A stretch of 64,000 nucleotides of DNA, taken from contig NZ_VWXK01000004.1 in assembly GCF_011752565.1 (NCBI RefSeq), forward strand, positions 1 through 64,000, in the 5' to 3' direction. The translations under genes and the position numbers were made by a program. Position 1 is the stretch's first letter; every line of letters begins with the position of its first letter. Origin of the DNA: Pantoea sp. Ap-967. GTDB taxonomy: Bacteria > Pseudomonadota > Gammaproteobacteria > Pseudomonadales > Pseudomonadaceae. Positions 56,753 to 64,000 of this stretch are shown here, one piece after another. A model generated the notes under the pieces. It saw nothing but the letters and a program-made list of their open reading frames with translations. It did not search any database and was not told the origin of the DNA.

Positions 56753-57652
56753 ATGGCCACGCAAAATGCCCGCGCGGACTCGTTGTCCCTGCTGCTGTTC
56801 ACCCTGCGCAGCGGCAAGCTGATGGCAATCAACCTGCTCAAGGTCAGCGAAATCATCCCCTGCCCGCCGCTGACCAAACTGCCTGAATCGCACCCGCACG
56901 TAAAAGGCGTAGCTACCCTGCGCGGTAATTCGCTGTCGGTGATCGACCTGTCCCGGGCCATCGGCGAACGCCCACTGGAAGACCCACAGGGCGGCTGCCT
57001 GATCGTCACCGAGATCAGCCGCTCGCGCCAGGGCCTGCACGTGCAGGCCGTGAGCCGCATCGTCCATTGCCTGAGCACCGACATCAAACCGCCGCCGTTC
57101 GGCTCCGGCAACCGCTCGTTCATCACCGGTGTCACCCGGGTGGACAACACCCTGGTGCAGGTGCTGGACATCGAAAAAGTCATCCACGGCATCGCCACGC
57201 CCGAACCCGAGCCGAACCCCGGTGAACTCAGCGAGGAAGACGCAAGCCTGCTCGCTGCTGCCAACATCCTGGTGGTCGACGACAGCCAGGTGGCGCTGCA
57301 ACAGTCGGTGCACACCCTGCGCAACCTCGGCATCGACTGCCACACAGCGCGCAGCGCCAAGGATGCGATCAACGTGTTGCTGGAGCTGCAGGGCAGCCCC
57401 CAGGAGATCAATATCATCGTCTCCGACATCGAGATGTCCGAGATGGACGGCTACGCCTTCACCCGCACCCTGCGCGAAACCCCCGACTTCCAGCACCTCT
57501 ACGTGCTGCTGCACACCTCGCTGGACAGCGCCATGAGCAGCGAAAAAGCCAAGCTCGCCGGGGCCAACGCCATCCTTACCAAATTCTCCTCACCCGACCT
57601 CACCGACTGCCTGGTGACTGCCGCCCGCACCGTGGTGTTTGCCGAGCGCTGA
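56753..57652 (+). CDS. cheV: CheV chemotaxis coupling protein/response regulator
   Basis: A 299-residue protein. Residues ~10-155 are a CheW-like coupling domain (LFTLRSGKLMAINLLKVSEII; GVATLRGNSLSVIDLSRAIG). Residues ~172-295 are a REC domain with acidic pocket NILVVDDSQ, phospho-acceptor Asp in IIVSDIEMSEMDG and Lys in ILTKFSS. It links chemoreceptors to CheA with a phospho-switch. ATG 56753 is preferred (GAAGGT upstream; CheW motif follows). Confidence 0.92.
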   Translation: MATQNARADSLSLLLFTLRSGKLMAINLLKVSEIIPCPPLTKLPESHPHVKGVATLRGNSLSVIDLSRAIGERPLEDPQGGCLIVTEISRSRQGLHVQAVSRIVHCLSTDIKPPPFGSGNRSFITGVTRVDNTLVQVLDIEKVIHGIATPEPEPNPGELSEEDASLLAAANILVVDDSQVALQQSVHTLRNLGIDCHTARSAKDAINVLLELQGSPQEINIIVSDIEMSEMDGYAFTRTLRETPDFQHLYVLLHTSLDSAMSSEKAKLAGANAILTKFSSPDLTDCLVTAARTVVFAER

Positions 57653-57682
57653 AGAGCGTGTTGTTATATTCAGCGACAAACT

Positions 57683-57701
57683 CCCTGGCTTGCCGCCAGG
57701 G
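57683..57701 (+). terminator. Hairpin after cheV (weak terminator candidate)
   Basis: CCCTGGC / GCCAGGG stem, 5-nt loop, no T-tract, 30 bp after the cheV stop and 50 bp before the next gene. Confidence 0.35.
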
Positions 57702-57750
57702 ATGACTCGGGCATAATTCGCGCCCCTCGGATAAATTCCCGGAACCGCGT

Positions 57751-58062
57751 ATGAAGTTTCTTAGCTCCCTCCTGATCGCCTGCGCACTGTTCAGCGGTGC
57801 CGCCCAGGCTTCCAGCAGCCAGGCCTGGAACGAGCAGCGCCAGCAGATGCTCAAGGCCTGCCTGGCCGCCAGCCAGTTCAAGGACGCCCACGCCCGTGGC
57901 AAGCCTGCCGAGTTCGATGACCAGGTGGGTTTCAGCGCCCTGCTGATTGAAGGCGTGTACCCGCAAAAGCACATGCAGCAGCGCACTGGCACCGAGCTTT
58001 GCCTGTATGACCGTAAACAGCAGCATGCGTACGTCAGCGAATGGAACCCGGGCGCCCAGTGA
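57751..58062 (+). CDS. Small periplasmic protein of unknown function
   Basis: A 103-residue protein with a clear signal peptide (FLSSLLIACALFSGAAQA|SS). The mature part has two Cys (LKACLAASQFKDA; ELCLYDRK), possibly one disulfide. I do not recognise the family. It overlaps the following YkgJ-like gene start by 4 nt, implying co-expression. Confidence 0.7.
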   Translation: MKFLSSLLIACALFSGAAQASSSQAWNEQRQQMLKACLAASQFKDAHARGKPAEFDDQVGFSALLIEGVYPQKHMQQRTGTELCLYDRKQQHAYVSEWNPGAQ

Positions 58063-58793
58063 ACGACAGCCTGCGGTTTGCCTGTACCGGTTGTGGAAAG
58101 TGCTGTACCGGCCACCATGTGCCGCTGACCCTGGACGAAGCTCGCCAGTGGGCAGCTGCCGGTGGCCAGGTGGTGGTGCTGATCGAAGGCTGCGTGGCCG
58201 ATGGGCCGGGCATGCCGCCAGCGCAGCGCGAGCACGTGCTGCGCCGCTCGCACCCGGTGCCCTGCGGCCAGGGTGAAATCCGTGTGTCGGTGACATTCGC
58301 GGCGTTCAACCCCGGGCGTTGCCGCAACCTTGACGACAACGACCTGTGTCGGATCTATGAGAACCGGCCGTTGGTGTGCCGTATCTACCCGGTGGAGATC
58401 AACCCACATATTCCGCTGCGGCCCGAGAACAAGGATTGCCCGCCCGAGGCTTGGGAGCAGGGGCCTGAGTTGATTCATGGGGCAATCCCAGTGGACCCGG
58501 CCCTGGCGGCGCTGGTGCAGGCCTCACGCCAGGCCGATCGGGATGACATTGCGGCCAAGGTTGCCGTTTGCCAGGCACTGGGGATGACCACCAGTGCGTT
58601 GAAGGGCGACGGGTTTACCGCTTACCTGCCGGACATGTCGGCTTTTGCTGCGGCGTTGGCCCAGATTTCGGAGGGGGCCGAGGGTGGCTGGACGCTGCAT
58701 GTGGAGCGGCCTGAGCTGGTTGGCGAGTTGCGGGGGCTGGGCTTGCGAACCACCGCTGAGGCGCCGGTTTTTTATGCGTTCATTGGGTTTTAG
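58059..58793 (+). CDS. YkgJ-family Cys-cluster protein, larger member
   Basis: A 244-residue protein. The N-terminal CTGCGKCCTGHH, then GRCRNLDDNDLCRIYENRPLVCRIYP, match the Cys-cluster pattern of YkgJ-type proteins, with an additional ~110-residue C-terminal region. The GTG at 58059 overlapping the previous stop (GTGA) is preferred; an in-frame ATG lies six codons upstream. Function unknown; metal binding is likely. Confidence 0.8.
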   Translation: MNDSLRFACTGCGKCCTGHHVPLTLDEARQWAAAGGQVVVLIEGCVADGPGMPPAQREHVLRRSHPVPCGQGEIRVSVTFAAFNPGRCRNLDDNDLCRIYENRPLVCRIYPVEINPHIPLRPENKDCPPEAWEQGPELIHGAIPVDPALAALVQASRQADRDDIAAKVAVCQALGMTTSALKGDGFTAYLPDMSAFAAALAQISEGAEGGWTLHVERPELVGELRGLGLRTTAEAPVFYAFIGF

Positions 58794-58806
58794 GTAGGCC
58801 GGGGCG

Positions 58807-59366
58807 GTGCATGCCTTGAGGTTTGCGGCGGCGCTCGATCTCAAACCCAACCAACCTCTCAAGGCGAACACCCTTCAGGCGCCGCGATTCGTTCTCACGG
58901 ATAGGGTGGCAGCCGTACGCGAGGTGAGAAAACCGCGCGCCATCACCGCGGCTCAGACCGAAGTCTGCACGCGCACGGCTGCCATGACTCGATGGCATTG
59001 AAATGGTCGCAACGCAGCTTCTCACAGCCGCTCGCCGTTGTTGGCGAACCATGAAGTTATCGCTGAAACAGTTCCCTGAATATCAGACGCCATCCGACAG
59101 AGTTCGTAGGATAATTCGTCATGGCCTGGGTCTTGAAGCGTTTGGTTTTAGATTCGGAATGTTCGTACAGGTGCATGCCTTGAAGCGGCGCATCGCGAGC
59201 TCCGCTCGCTCCTACGTTTTTTCGGGCCAATTACGCCTGCGCCATTGCGCGCGGTGGCCACATGAACACTGGCCCGAAACAGACGTAGGAGCGAGCAGAG
59301 CTCGCGATGCGCCGCGCGGGCGGCGCTCGATCTCAAACCCAACCAACATTTCAAGGCGAACACCCC
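58807..59366. repeat. Duplicated REP-containing block
   Basis: Copy 1 (58807-58873) and copy 2 (59171-59366) share GTGCATGCCTTGA at the left and GCGGCGCTCGATCTCAAACC plus TCAAGGCGAACACCC at the right. Copy 2 has a full inverted REP pair between these ends (arms 59185-59231 and 59267-59336); copy 1 has only a short remnant. The region 58794-59493 has no convincing gene. Confidence 0.75.
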
Positions 59367-59493
59367 GGCCCCACCCAGAACCCACCCCCAACCTGTCACC
59401 GCTGTCAGCCAGCCGTCACGCTCCCGACCCGTTCAAACCGCTATAAGCTTGCAATACACCCCTCCATCCCCCATGGCCAAGGTCCCCGCACCG

Positions 59494-60657
59494 ATGCGAC
59501 GTCCATCCCGCCCCCTCCTTCTCGCCGGCCTCACCCTGCTCGCCCTGGCAGCCCTGGGCGTGTGGTACGGCCAGCGCCGGGAGGCACCCGCCAACCATGC
59601 GCAAACCGCCATCCCGGTGCGCGTGGTCAGCGTCGCCCAACAGGACGTCCCGCGCTTTGCCAGCGCCATCGGCTCGGTGCTGTCACTGCACAGCGTCGAC
59701 GTGCGCCCCCAGGTCGAAGGCGTGCTCACCCAGGTGCTGGTCAAGGAAGGCCAGTGGGTCAAGGAAGGCGACCTGCTCGCCACCCTCGACGACCGCGCCA
59801 TTCGCGCCCAACTCGACCAGGCCCAGGCCCAGCTCGGCCAGAGCCAGGCGCAAATCCAGGTGGCCGGGGTCGACCTCAAGCGCTACCGCCTGCTCAGCAC
59901 CGACGACGGCGTGTCAAAACAGACCCTCGACCAACAACAAGCCCTGGTGAACCAGCTGCAGGCCACGGTCAAGGGCAACCAGGCCGCCATCGCCAATGCC
60001 CAGGTGCAACTCTCGTACACGCAAATCCGCTCCCCCGTGACCGGCCGCGTGGGCATCCGCAATGTCGACCCCGGCAACCTGGTGCGTACCAGCGACACCC
60101 AAGGCCTGTTCAGCGTTACCCAGATCGACCCCATCGCCATCGAGTTCGCCCTGCCGCAACAGATGCTGCCCACCCTGCAAACCCTGCTCAAAGCCCCCAC
60201 CCCAGCGCTGGTGCAGGCCTACATGGACGCCGACGGCGAGCGCAACCTGCTCGGCGAAGGCCACCTGGCGCTGATCGACAACCAGATTTCCGCCACCACC
60301 GGCACGGTGCGGGTAAAAGCCGAGTTCGACAACAAGGACGGCCGCCTGTGGCCCGGCCAGCTGGTGACCATTCGCCTGCGCACCGCCGTCGAGGAAAACG
60401 CCCTGGTAGTGCCGCCACCGGTGGTGCAACGCGGCATCGACGGACACTTCGTGTACCGCCTGGACGGCGACAAGGTGACCAGCGTGCCAGTCAAGGTGAT
60501 CTACCAGGACAGCGACCAAACCATCATCGCCGGGGTCAAGCCCGGTGAACGCCTGGTGCTCGACGGCCAGTCGCGGCTCAAGCCCGGCGCCCGGGTTGAG
60601 GTAGCGCCCGACGCCCCGGCGCCTGCGCAAATGGCCGATGGCGGGAACCAGCCATGA
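59494..60657 (+). CDS. RND efflux periplasmic adaptor (membrane-fusion) protein
   Basis: A 387-residue MFP. The N-terminal hydrophobic segment (LLLAGLTLLALAALGVWYG) is followed by a lipoyl/barrel-sandwich half (VDVRPQVEGVLTQVLVKEGQ), a coiled-coil hairpin rich in Gln (~100-160), the second lipoyl half (IRSPVTGRVGIRNVDPGNLV) and the beta-barrel/proximal domain. I chose ATG 59494 (AAGG ~11 nt upstream, and a TATAAG at 59442); ATG 59473 is also possible. It overlaps the pump gene by 4 nt. No outer-membrane factor gene is seen in the window. Confidence 0.9.
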   Translation: MRRPSRPLLLAGLTLLALAALGVWYGQRREAPANHAQTAIPVRVVSVAQQDVPRFASAIGSVLSLHSVDVRPQVEGVLTQVLVKEGQWVKEGDLLATLDDRAIRAQLDQAQAQLGQSQAQIQVAGVDLKRYRLLSTDDGVSKQTLDQQQALVNQLQATVKGNQAAIANAQVQLSYTQIRSPVTGRVGIRNVDPGNLVRTSDTQGLFSVTQIDPIAIEFALPQQMLPTLQTLLKAPTPALVQAYMDADGERNLLGEGHLALIDNQISATTGTVRVKAEFDNKDGRLWPGQLVTIRLRTAVEENALVVPPPVVQRGIDGHFVYRLDGDKVTSVPVKVIYQDSDQTIIAGVKPGERLVLDGQSRLKPGARVEVAPDAPAPAQMADGGNQP

Positions 60658-63600
60658 ACAGCCGCAACGGTGTTTCCGCCTGGTGCATCGACCACCCCAT
60701 CGCCACCCTGCTACTGACTTTCGCCCTGGTGCTGCTGGGCGCCATCGCCTTCCCGCGCCTGCCAGTGGCGCCGCTGCCGGAAGCCGACTTCCCGACCATT
60801 CAGGTCACCGCCGCCCTGCCCGGCGCCAGCCCGGAAACCATGGCCTCGTCGGTGGCGACGCCCCTGGAGGTGCAGTTCAGCGCCATCCCCGGCATGACCC
60901 AGATGACCAGCAGCAGCGCCCTGGGCTCGACCACGCTGATTCTGCAGTTCACCCTCGACAAGAACATCGACACCGCCGCCCAGGAAGTACAAGCGGCGAT
61001 CAACACCGCCACCGCGCGCCTGCCCCAGGACCTGCCCAACCCGCCCACCTGGCGCAAGGTCAACCCGGCTGACAGCCCGGTGCTGATCCTCACCGTCAGT
61101 TCCGCGCAAATGCCCGGCAACGACCTCAGCGACTACGCCGAAACCTTGCTGGCGCGCCAGCTCAGCCAGATCGACGGGGTTGGCCTGATCAACATCACCG
61201 GCCAGCTGCGCCCGGCCATTCGCGTGCAGGCGCAGCCTGAAAAACTAGCCGCCATCGGCCTGACCCTGGCCGACGTGCGCCTGGCCATCCAGCAAACCAG
61301 CCTGAACCTGGCCAAGGGTGCGCTGTATGGCGAGCACAGCGTGTCGACCATCGCGGCCAACGACCAGCTGTTCCACCCCGAGGACTACGCCCAGCTGATC
61401 GTCTCGTACCGCAACGGCGCACCGGTGCACCTCAAGGACGTGGCCAAGGTCATCAACGGCGCCGAGAACGCCTACGTCAAGGCCTGGTCGGGCGACCAGC
61501 AGGGGTTGAACTTGGTGGTGTTCCGCCAGCCCGGGGCGAATATCGTCGACACCGTCGACCGGGTGCTGGACGCCCTGCCCAGGCTGCAGGAAATGCTCCC
61601 GGCCTCGGTCGAGGTGTCGGTGCTGCAGGACCGTACCCAAACCATCCGCGCCTCCCTGCACGAGGTGGAGCTGACCCTGATGATCGCCGTGGCCCTGGTG
61701 ATCGGGGTGATGGCGCTGTTCCTGCGCCAGTGGTCGGCAACCCTGGTGGTGTCCAGCGTGCTTGGCGTCTCGCTGATCGCCAGTTGCGCGCTGATGTACG
61801 TGCTCGGATTCAGCCTGAACAACCTGACCTTGGTGGCCATCGTCATCGCCGTGGGCTTCGTGGTCGACGACGCCATCGTCGTGGTGGAGAACATCCACCG
61901 CCACCTGGAAGCCGGCGACGACAGCCGCACCGCGGCGCTCAAGGGCGCCGGCGAGATCGGCTTCACCGTGGTGTCGATCAGCTTCTCGCTGATCGCCGCG
62001 TTCATCCCGCTGCTGTTCATGGGCGGCGTGGTAGGCCGGCTGTTCAAGGAATTCGCCCTCACCGCCACCTCCACCATCCTGATTTCGGTGGTGGTATCGC
62101 TGACCCTGGCTCCCACCCTGTGCGCGCTGTTCATGCGCCGGCCACCGGGTGAACACCAAGGCGGCTTCGGTGAGCGCCTGCTGAAACGGTACGAAAAAGG
62201 CCTGGACCGTGCCCTGGCCCACCGCCGCCTGACCCTCGGCGTGTTCGGCCTGACCCTGGCCCTGGCGGTGGCCGGCTACATTGGCATCCCCAAAGGCTTC
62301 TTCCCGCTGCAAGACACAGGCTTCATCCTGGGCACCACCGAGGCAGCGGCGGACGTGTCGTACCCGGCCATGGTCGAGAAGCACCTGGCGCTGGCCAAGA
62401 TCATCGGTGACGACCCGGCGGTGCGCGCCTATTCCCACTCGGTGGGCGTCACCGGCAGCAACCAGACCATCGCCAACGGCCGCTTCTGGATTTCCCTCAA
62501 GCCCCCTGGCGAGCGCGATGTCACCGCCAGCGAGCTGATCGACCGGCTGCGGCCGAAACTGGCCCAGGTGCCGGGCATTGTCCTGTACATGCGCGCCGGG
62601 CAAGACATCAACCTCAGCTCCGGCCCGTCGCGCACCCAGTACCAGTACGTGCTCAAGAGCAACGACGGCGTGGCGCTGAACCTGTGGACCCAGCGCCTGA
62701 CCGAGCGCCTGCGGGAAAACCCAGCCTTTCGTGACTTGTCCAACGACCTGCAACTGGGTGCCAGCGTCACCCGCATCGACATCGACCGCCAGGCGGCGGC
62801 GCGCTTCGGCCTGACCACCACCGACGTCGACCAGGCGCTGTACGACGCCTTCGGCCAGCGCCAGATCAGCGAATTCCAGACCGAAACCAACCAGTACAAG
62901 GTGATCCTGGAGCTGGACGCCCAGCAGCGCGGCAAGGCCGAGAGCCTGAACTTCTTCTACCTGCGCTCGCCGCTGACCAACGAGATGGTGCCACTGTCGG
63001 CCCTGGCGCATGTTGCGCCGCCCAGCACCGGGCCGCTGTCGATCAGCCACGACGGGCTGTTCCCGGCGGCCAACCTGTCGTTCAACCTGGCCCCCGGCGT
63101 GGCCCTGGGCGATGCGGTGCAAATCCTTGAGCGCACCCAGCGCGAGCTGGGCATGCCCGACTCGATCAGCGGCAACTTCCAGGGCGCAGCCCAGGCCTTC
63201 CAAAGCTCGCTGTCGAGCCAGCCATGGCTGATTCTGGCCGCGCTGGTGGCGGTGTACATCATCCTTGGCGTGCTCTACGAGAGCTTCGTGCACCCGCTGA
63301 CGATCATTTCCACCCTGCCCTCGGCGGGCCTGGGTGCGCTGATTCTGCTCTGGGGCATGGGCCAGGACTTCAGCATCATGGGCCTGATCGGGGTGGTGCT
63401 GCTGATCGGCATCGTCAAGAAAAACGGCATCCTGCTGATCGACTTCGCCCTGGAAGCCCAGCGCCACCAGGGCATGACGCCCGAGCAGGCGATCCGCCAG
63501 GCGTGCCTGACGCGCTTCCGGCCGATCATCATGACCACCCTCGCCGCCCTGCTGGGCGCGGTGCCGCTGATGTTCGGCTTCGGCGCCGGCGCCGAGCTGC

Positions 63601-63746
63601 GCCAACCGCTGGGCATTGCCGTGGTGGGCGGGCTGCTGGTGAGCCAGGCGCTGACGCTGTTCACCACCCCGGTCATATACTTGGCCCTGGAGCGCCTGTT
63701 CCACCGCCGCCAGGCTGCCCGTGCGGCGGCGCCCAGTGCCAGTTAG
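60654..63746 (+). CDS. RND-family multidrug/heavy-metal-type efflux pump (MdtB/MuxB-like)
   Basis: A 1,030-residue inner-membrane proton antiporter. Transmembrane helix 4 has the paired Asp in GFVVDDAIVVVENI. The HAE1-type repeats are visible (PLPEADFPTIQVTAALPGASPETM; helix 1-like ID-HPIATLLLTFALVLLGAI; C-terminal half GLIGVVLLIGIVKKNGILLIDFA). It resembles the MdtBC/MuxBC branch of multidrug pumps. Substrate is not predictable. It is followed 9 nt later by a CopR-like response regulator, so a two-component system probably regulates it. Confidence 0.92.
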   Translation: MNSRNGVSAWCIDHPIATLLLTFALVLLGAIAFPRLPVAPLPEADFPTIQVTAALPGASPETMASSVATPLEVQFSAIPGMTQMTSSSALGSTTLILQFTLDKNIDTAAQEVQAAINTATARLPQDLPNPPTWRKVNPADSPVLILTVSSAQMPGNDLSDYAETLLARQLSQIDGVGLINITGQLRPAIRVQAQPEKLAAIGLTLADVRLAIQQTSLNLAKGALYGEHSVSTIAANDQLFHPEDYAQLIVSYRNGAPVHLKDVAKVINGAENAYVKAWSGDQQGLNLVVFRQPGANIVDTVDRVLDALPRLQEMLPASVEVSVLQDRTQTIRASLHEVELTLMIAVALVIGVMALFLRQWSATLVVSSVLGVSLIASCALMYVLGFSLNNLTLVAIVIAVGFVVDDAIVVVENIHRHLEAGDDSRTAALKGAGEIGFTVVSISFSLIAAFIPLLFMGGVVGRLFKEFALTATSTILISVVVSLTLAPTLCALFMRRPPGEHQGGFGERLLKRYEKGLDRALAHRRLTLGVFGLTLALAVAGYIGIPKGFFPLQDTGFILGTTEAAADVSYPAMVEKHLALAKIIGDDPAVRAYSHSVGVTGSNQTIANGRFWISLKPPGERDVTASELIDRLRPKLAQVPGIVLYMRAGQDINLSSGPSRTQYQYVLKSNDGVALNLWTQRLTERLRENPAFRDLSNDLQLGASVTRIDIDRQAAARFGLTTTDVDQALYDAFGQRQISEFQTETNQYKVILELDAQQRGKAESLNFFYLRSPLTNEMVPLSALAHVAPPSTGPLSISHDGLFPAANLSFNLAPGVALGDAVQILERTQRELGMPDSISGNFQGAAQAFQSSLSSQPWLILAALVAVYIILGVLYESFVHPLTIISTLPSAGLGALILLWGMGQDFSIMGLIGVVLLIGIVKKNGILLIDFALEAQRHQGMTPEQAIRQACLTRFRPIIMTTLAALLGAVPLMFGFGAGAELRQPLGIAVVGGLLVSQALTLFTTPVIYLALERLFHRRQAARAAAPSAS

Positions 63747-63755
63747 GACAAGACC

Positions 63756-64000
63756 ATGCGTGTGCTGATCATCGAAGACGAAGAAAAAACCGCCGACTAC
63801 CTGCATCGCGGCCTCACCGAGCAGGGCTTTACCGTGGACCTGGCGCGCGATGGCATCGACGGCCTGCACCTGGCGCTTGAGGGCGACTACGCGGTGATCG
63901 TGCTCGACGTGATGCTGCCGGGCCTGGACGGCTACGGCGTGCTGCGTGCGCTACGGGCGCGCAAGCAGACGCCGGTGATCATGCTCACCGCCCGCGAGCG
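63756..64000 (+). CDS. CopR/IrlR-type response regulator, cut by window end
   Basis: The first ~81 residues are visible: MRVLIIEDEEKTADYLHRGL, phospho-acceptor Asp in VIVLDVMLPGLDGYGVLRALR, and TPVIMLTARE. This is an OmpR-family receiver of the heavy-metal subgroup. The DNA-binding domain and any sensor kinase lie beyond the window. Confidence 0.9.
   Translation, partial: MRVLIIEDEEKTADYLHRGLTEQGFTVDLARDGIDGLHLALEGDYAVIVLDVMLPGLDGYGVLRALRARKQTPVIMLTARE

Noticed and set aside
58780..59052. Minus-strand 90-residue frame over the duplicated REP block
   Set aside because: It runs through repeated non-coding sequence and the convergent gene end; the translation is Arg-rich without a recognisable domain.
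1..64000. CRISPR array, rRNA, tRNA or intact IS element
   Set aside because: No regular direct repeats with unique spacers, and no recognisable structural RNA or IS ends; the REP pairs are the only dispersed repeats seen.

Overview
The window reads as a chromosome segment of a fluorescent Pseudomonas, most likely the P. putida group. The basis is gene content (the cyo oxidase operon beside dsbB, hmp/norR, a LapF-type giant adhesin with its own type I exporter, then cheV), high-GC coding style, and many copies of P. putida-type REP palindromes between genes. This is recognition by memory, not a database search.

Layout. (1) 1-~5.2 kb: the edge of an AT-richer genomic island. It holds the C-terminus of a tyrosine-recombinase-like integrase, a small companion gene, two tandem paralogous small genes, and a compact module of a divergent small HTH-like gene plus a translationally coupled operon of serine recombinase - ParB-like - ParB-like. 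This is the best candidate for a poorly described system. (2) 5.3-9.4 kb: TonB receptor / FecR / FecI iron cell-surface signalling unit. (3) 9.5-13.4 kb: REP pair; a Fic-domain protein whose catalytic His is replaced by Gln and which has a 10-bp tandem repeat upstream; a lipoprotein protease-like gene; a GNAT; an orphan antitoxin beside a decayed frame. (4) 13.4-17.9 kb: four-gene PhnCDE-like (putative selenate) ABC transporter divergent from selD. (5) 18-23.6 kb: a second FecI-FecR-TonB receptor unit, an LprI-like protein, a membrane protein and a GNAT. (6) 23.7-31.3 kb: REP pair next to its RAYT transposase, a YkgJ-like protein, alaC and cyoABCDE. (7) 31.9-35.7 kb: dsbB, hmp and divergent norR with a candidate sigma-54 promoter and GT-N7-AC sites. 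(8) 35.9-56.6 kb: a 5,278-residue LapF-like adhesin with about 52 Ig-like repeats, then outer-membrane, ABC and HlyD subunits of a type I secretion system. (9) 56.7-64 kb: cheV, a small periplasmic protein, a second YkgJ-like protein, a duplicated REP block, an RND efflux pair and the start of a CopR-type response regulator cut by the window end.

Functionally the host part combines iron scavenging, selenium use, low-oxygen/nitric-oxide respiration control and biofilm adhesion. No rRNA, tRNA or CRISPR array was found.
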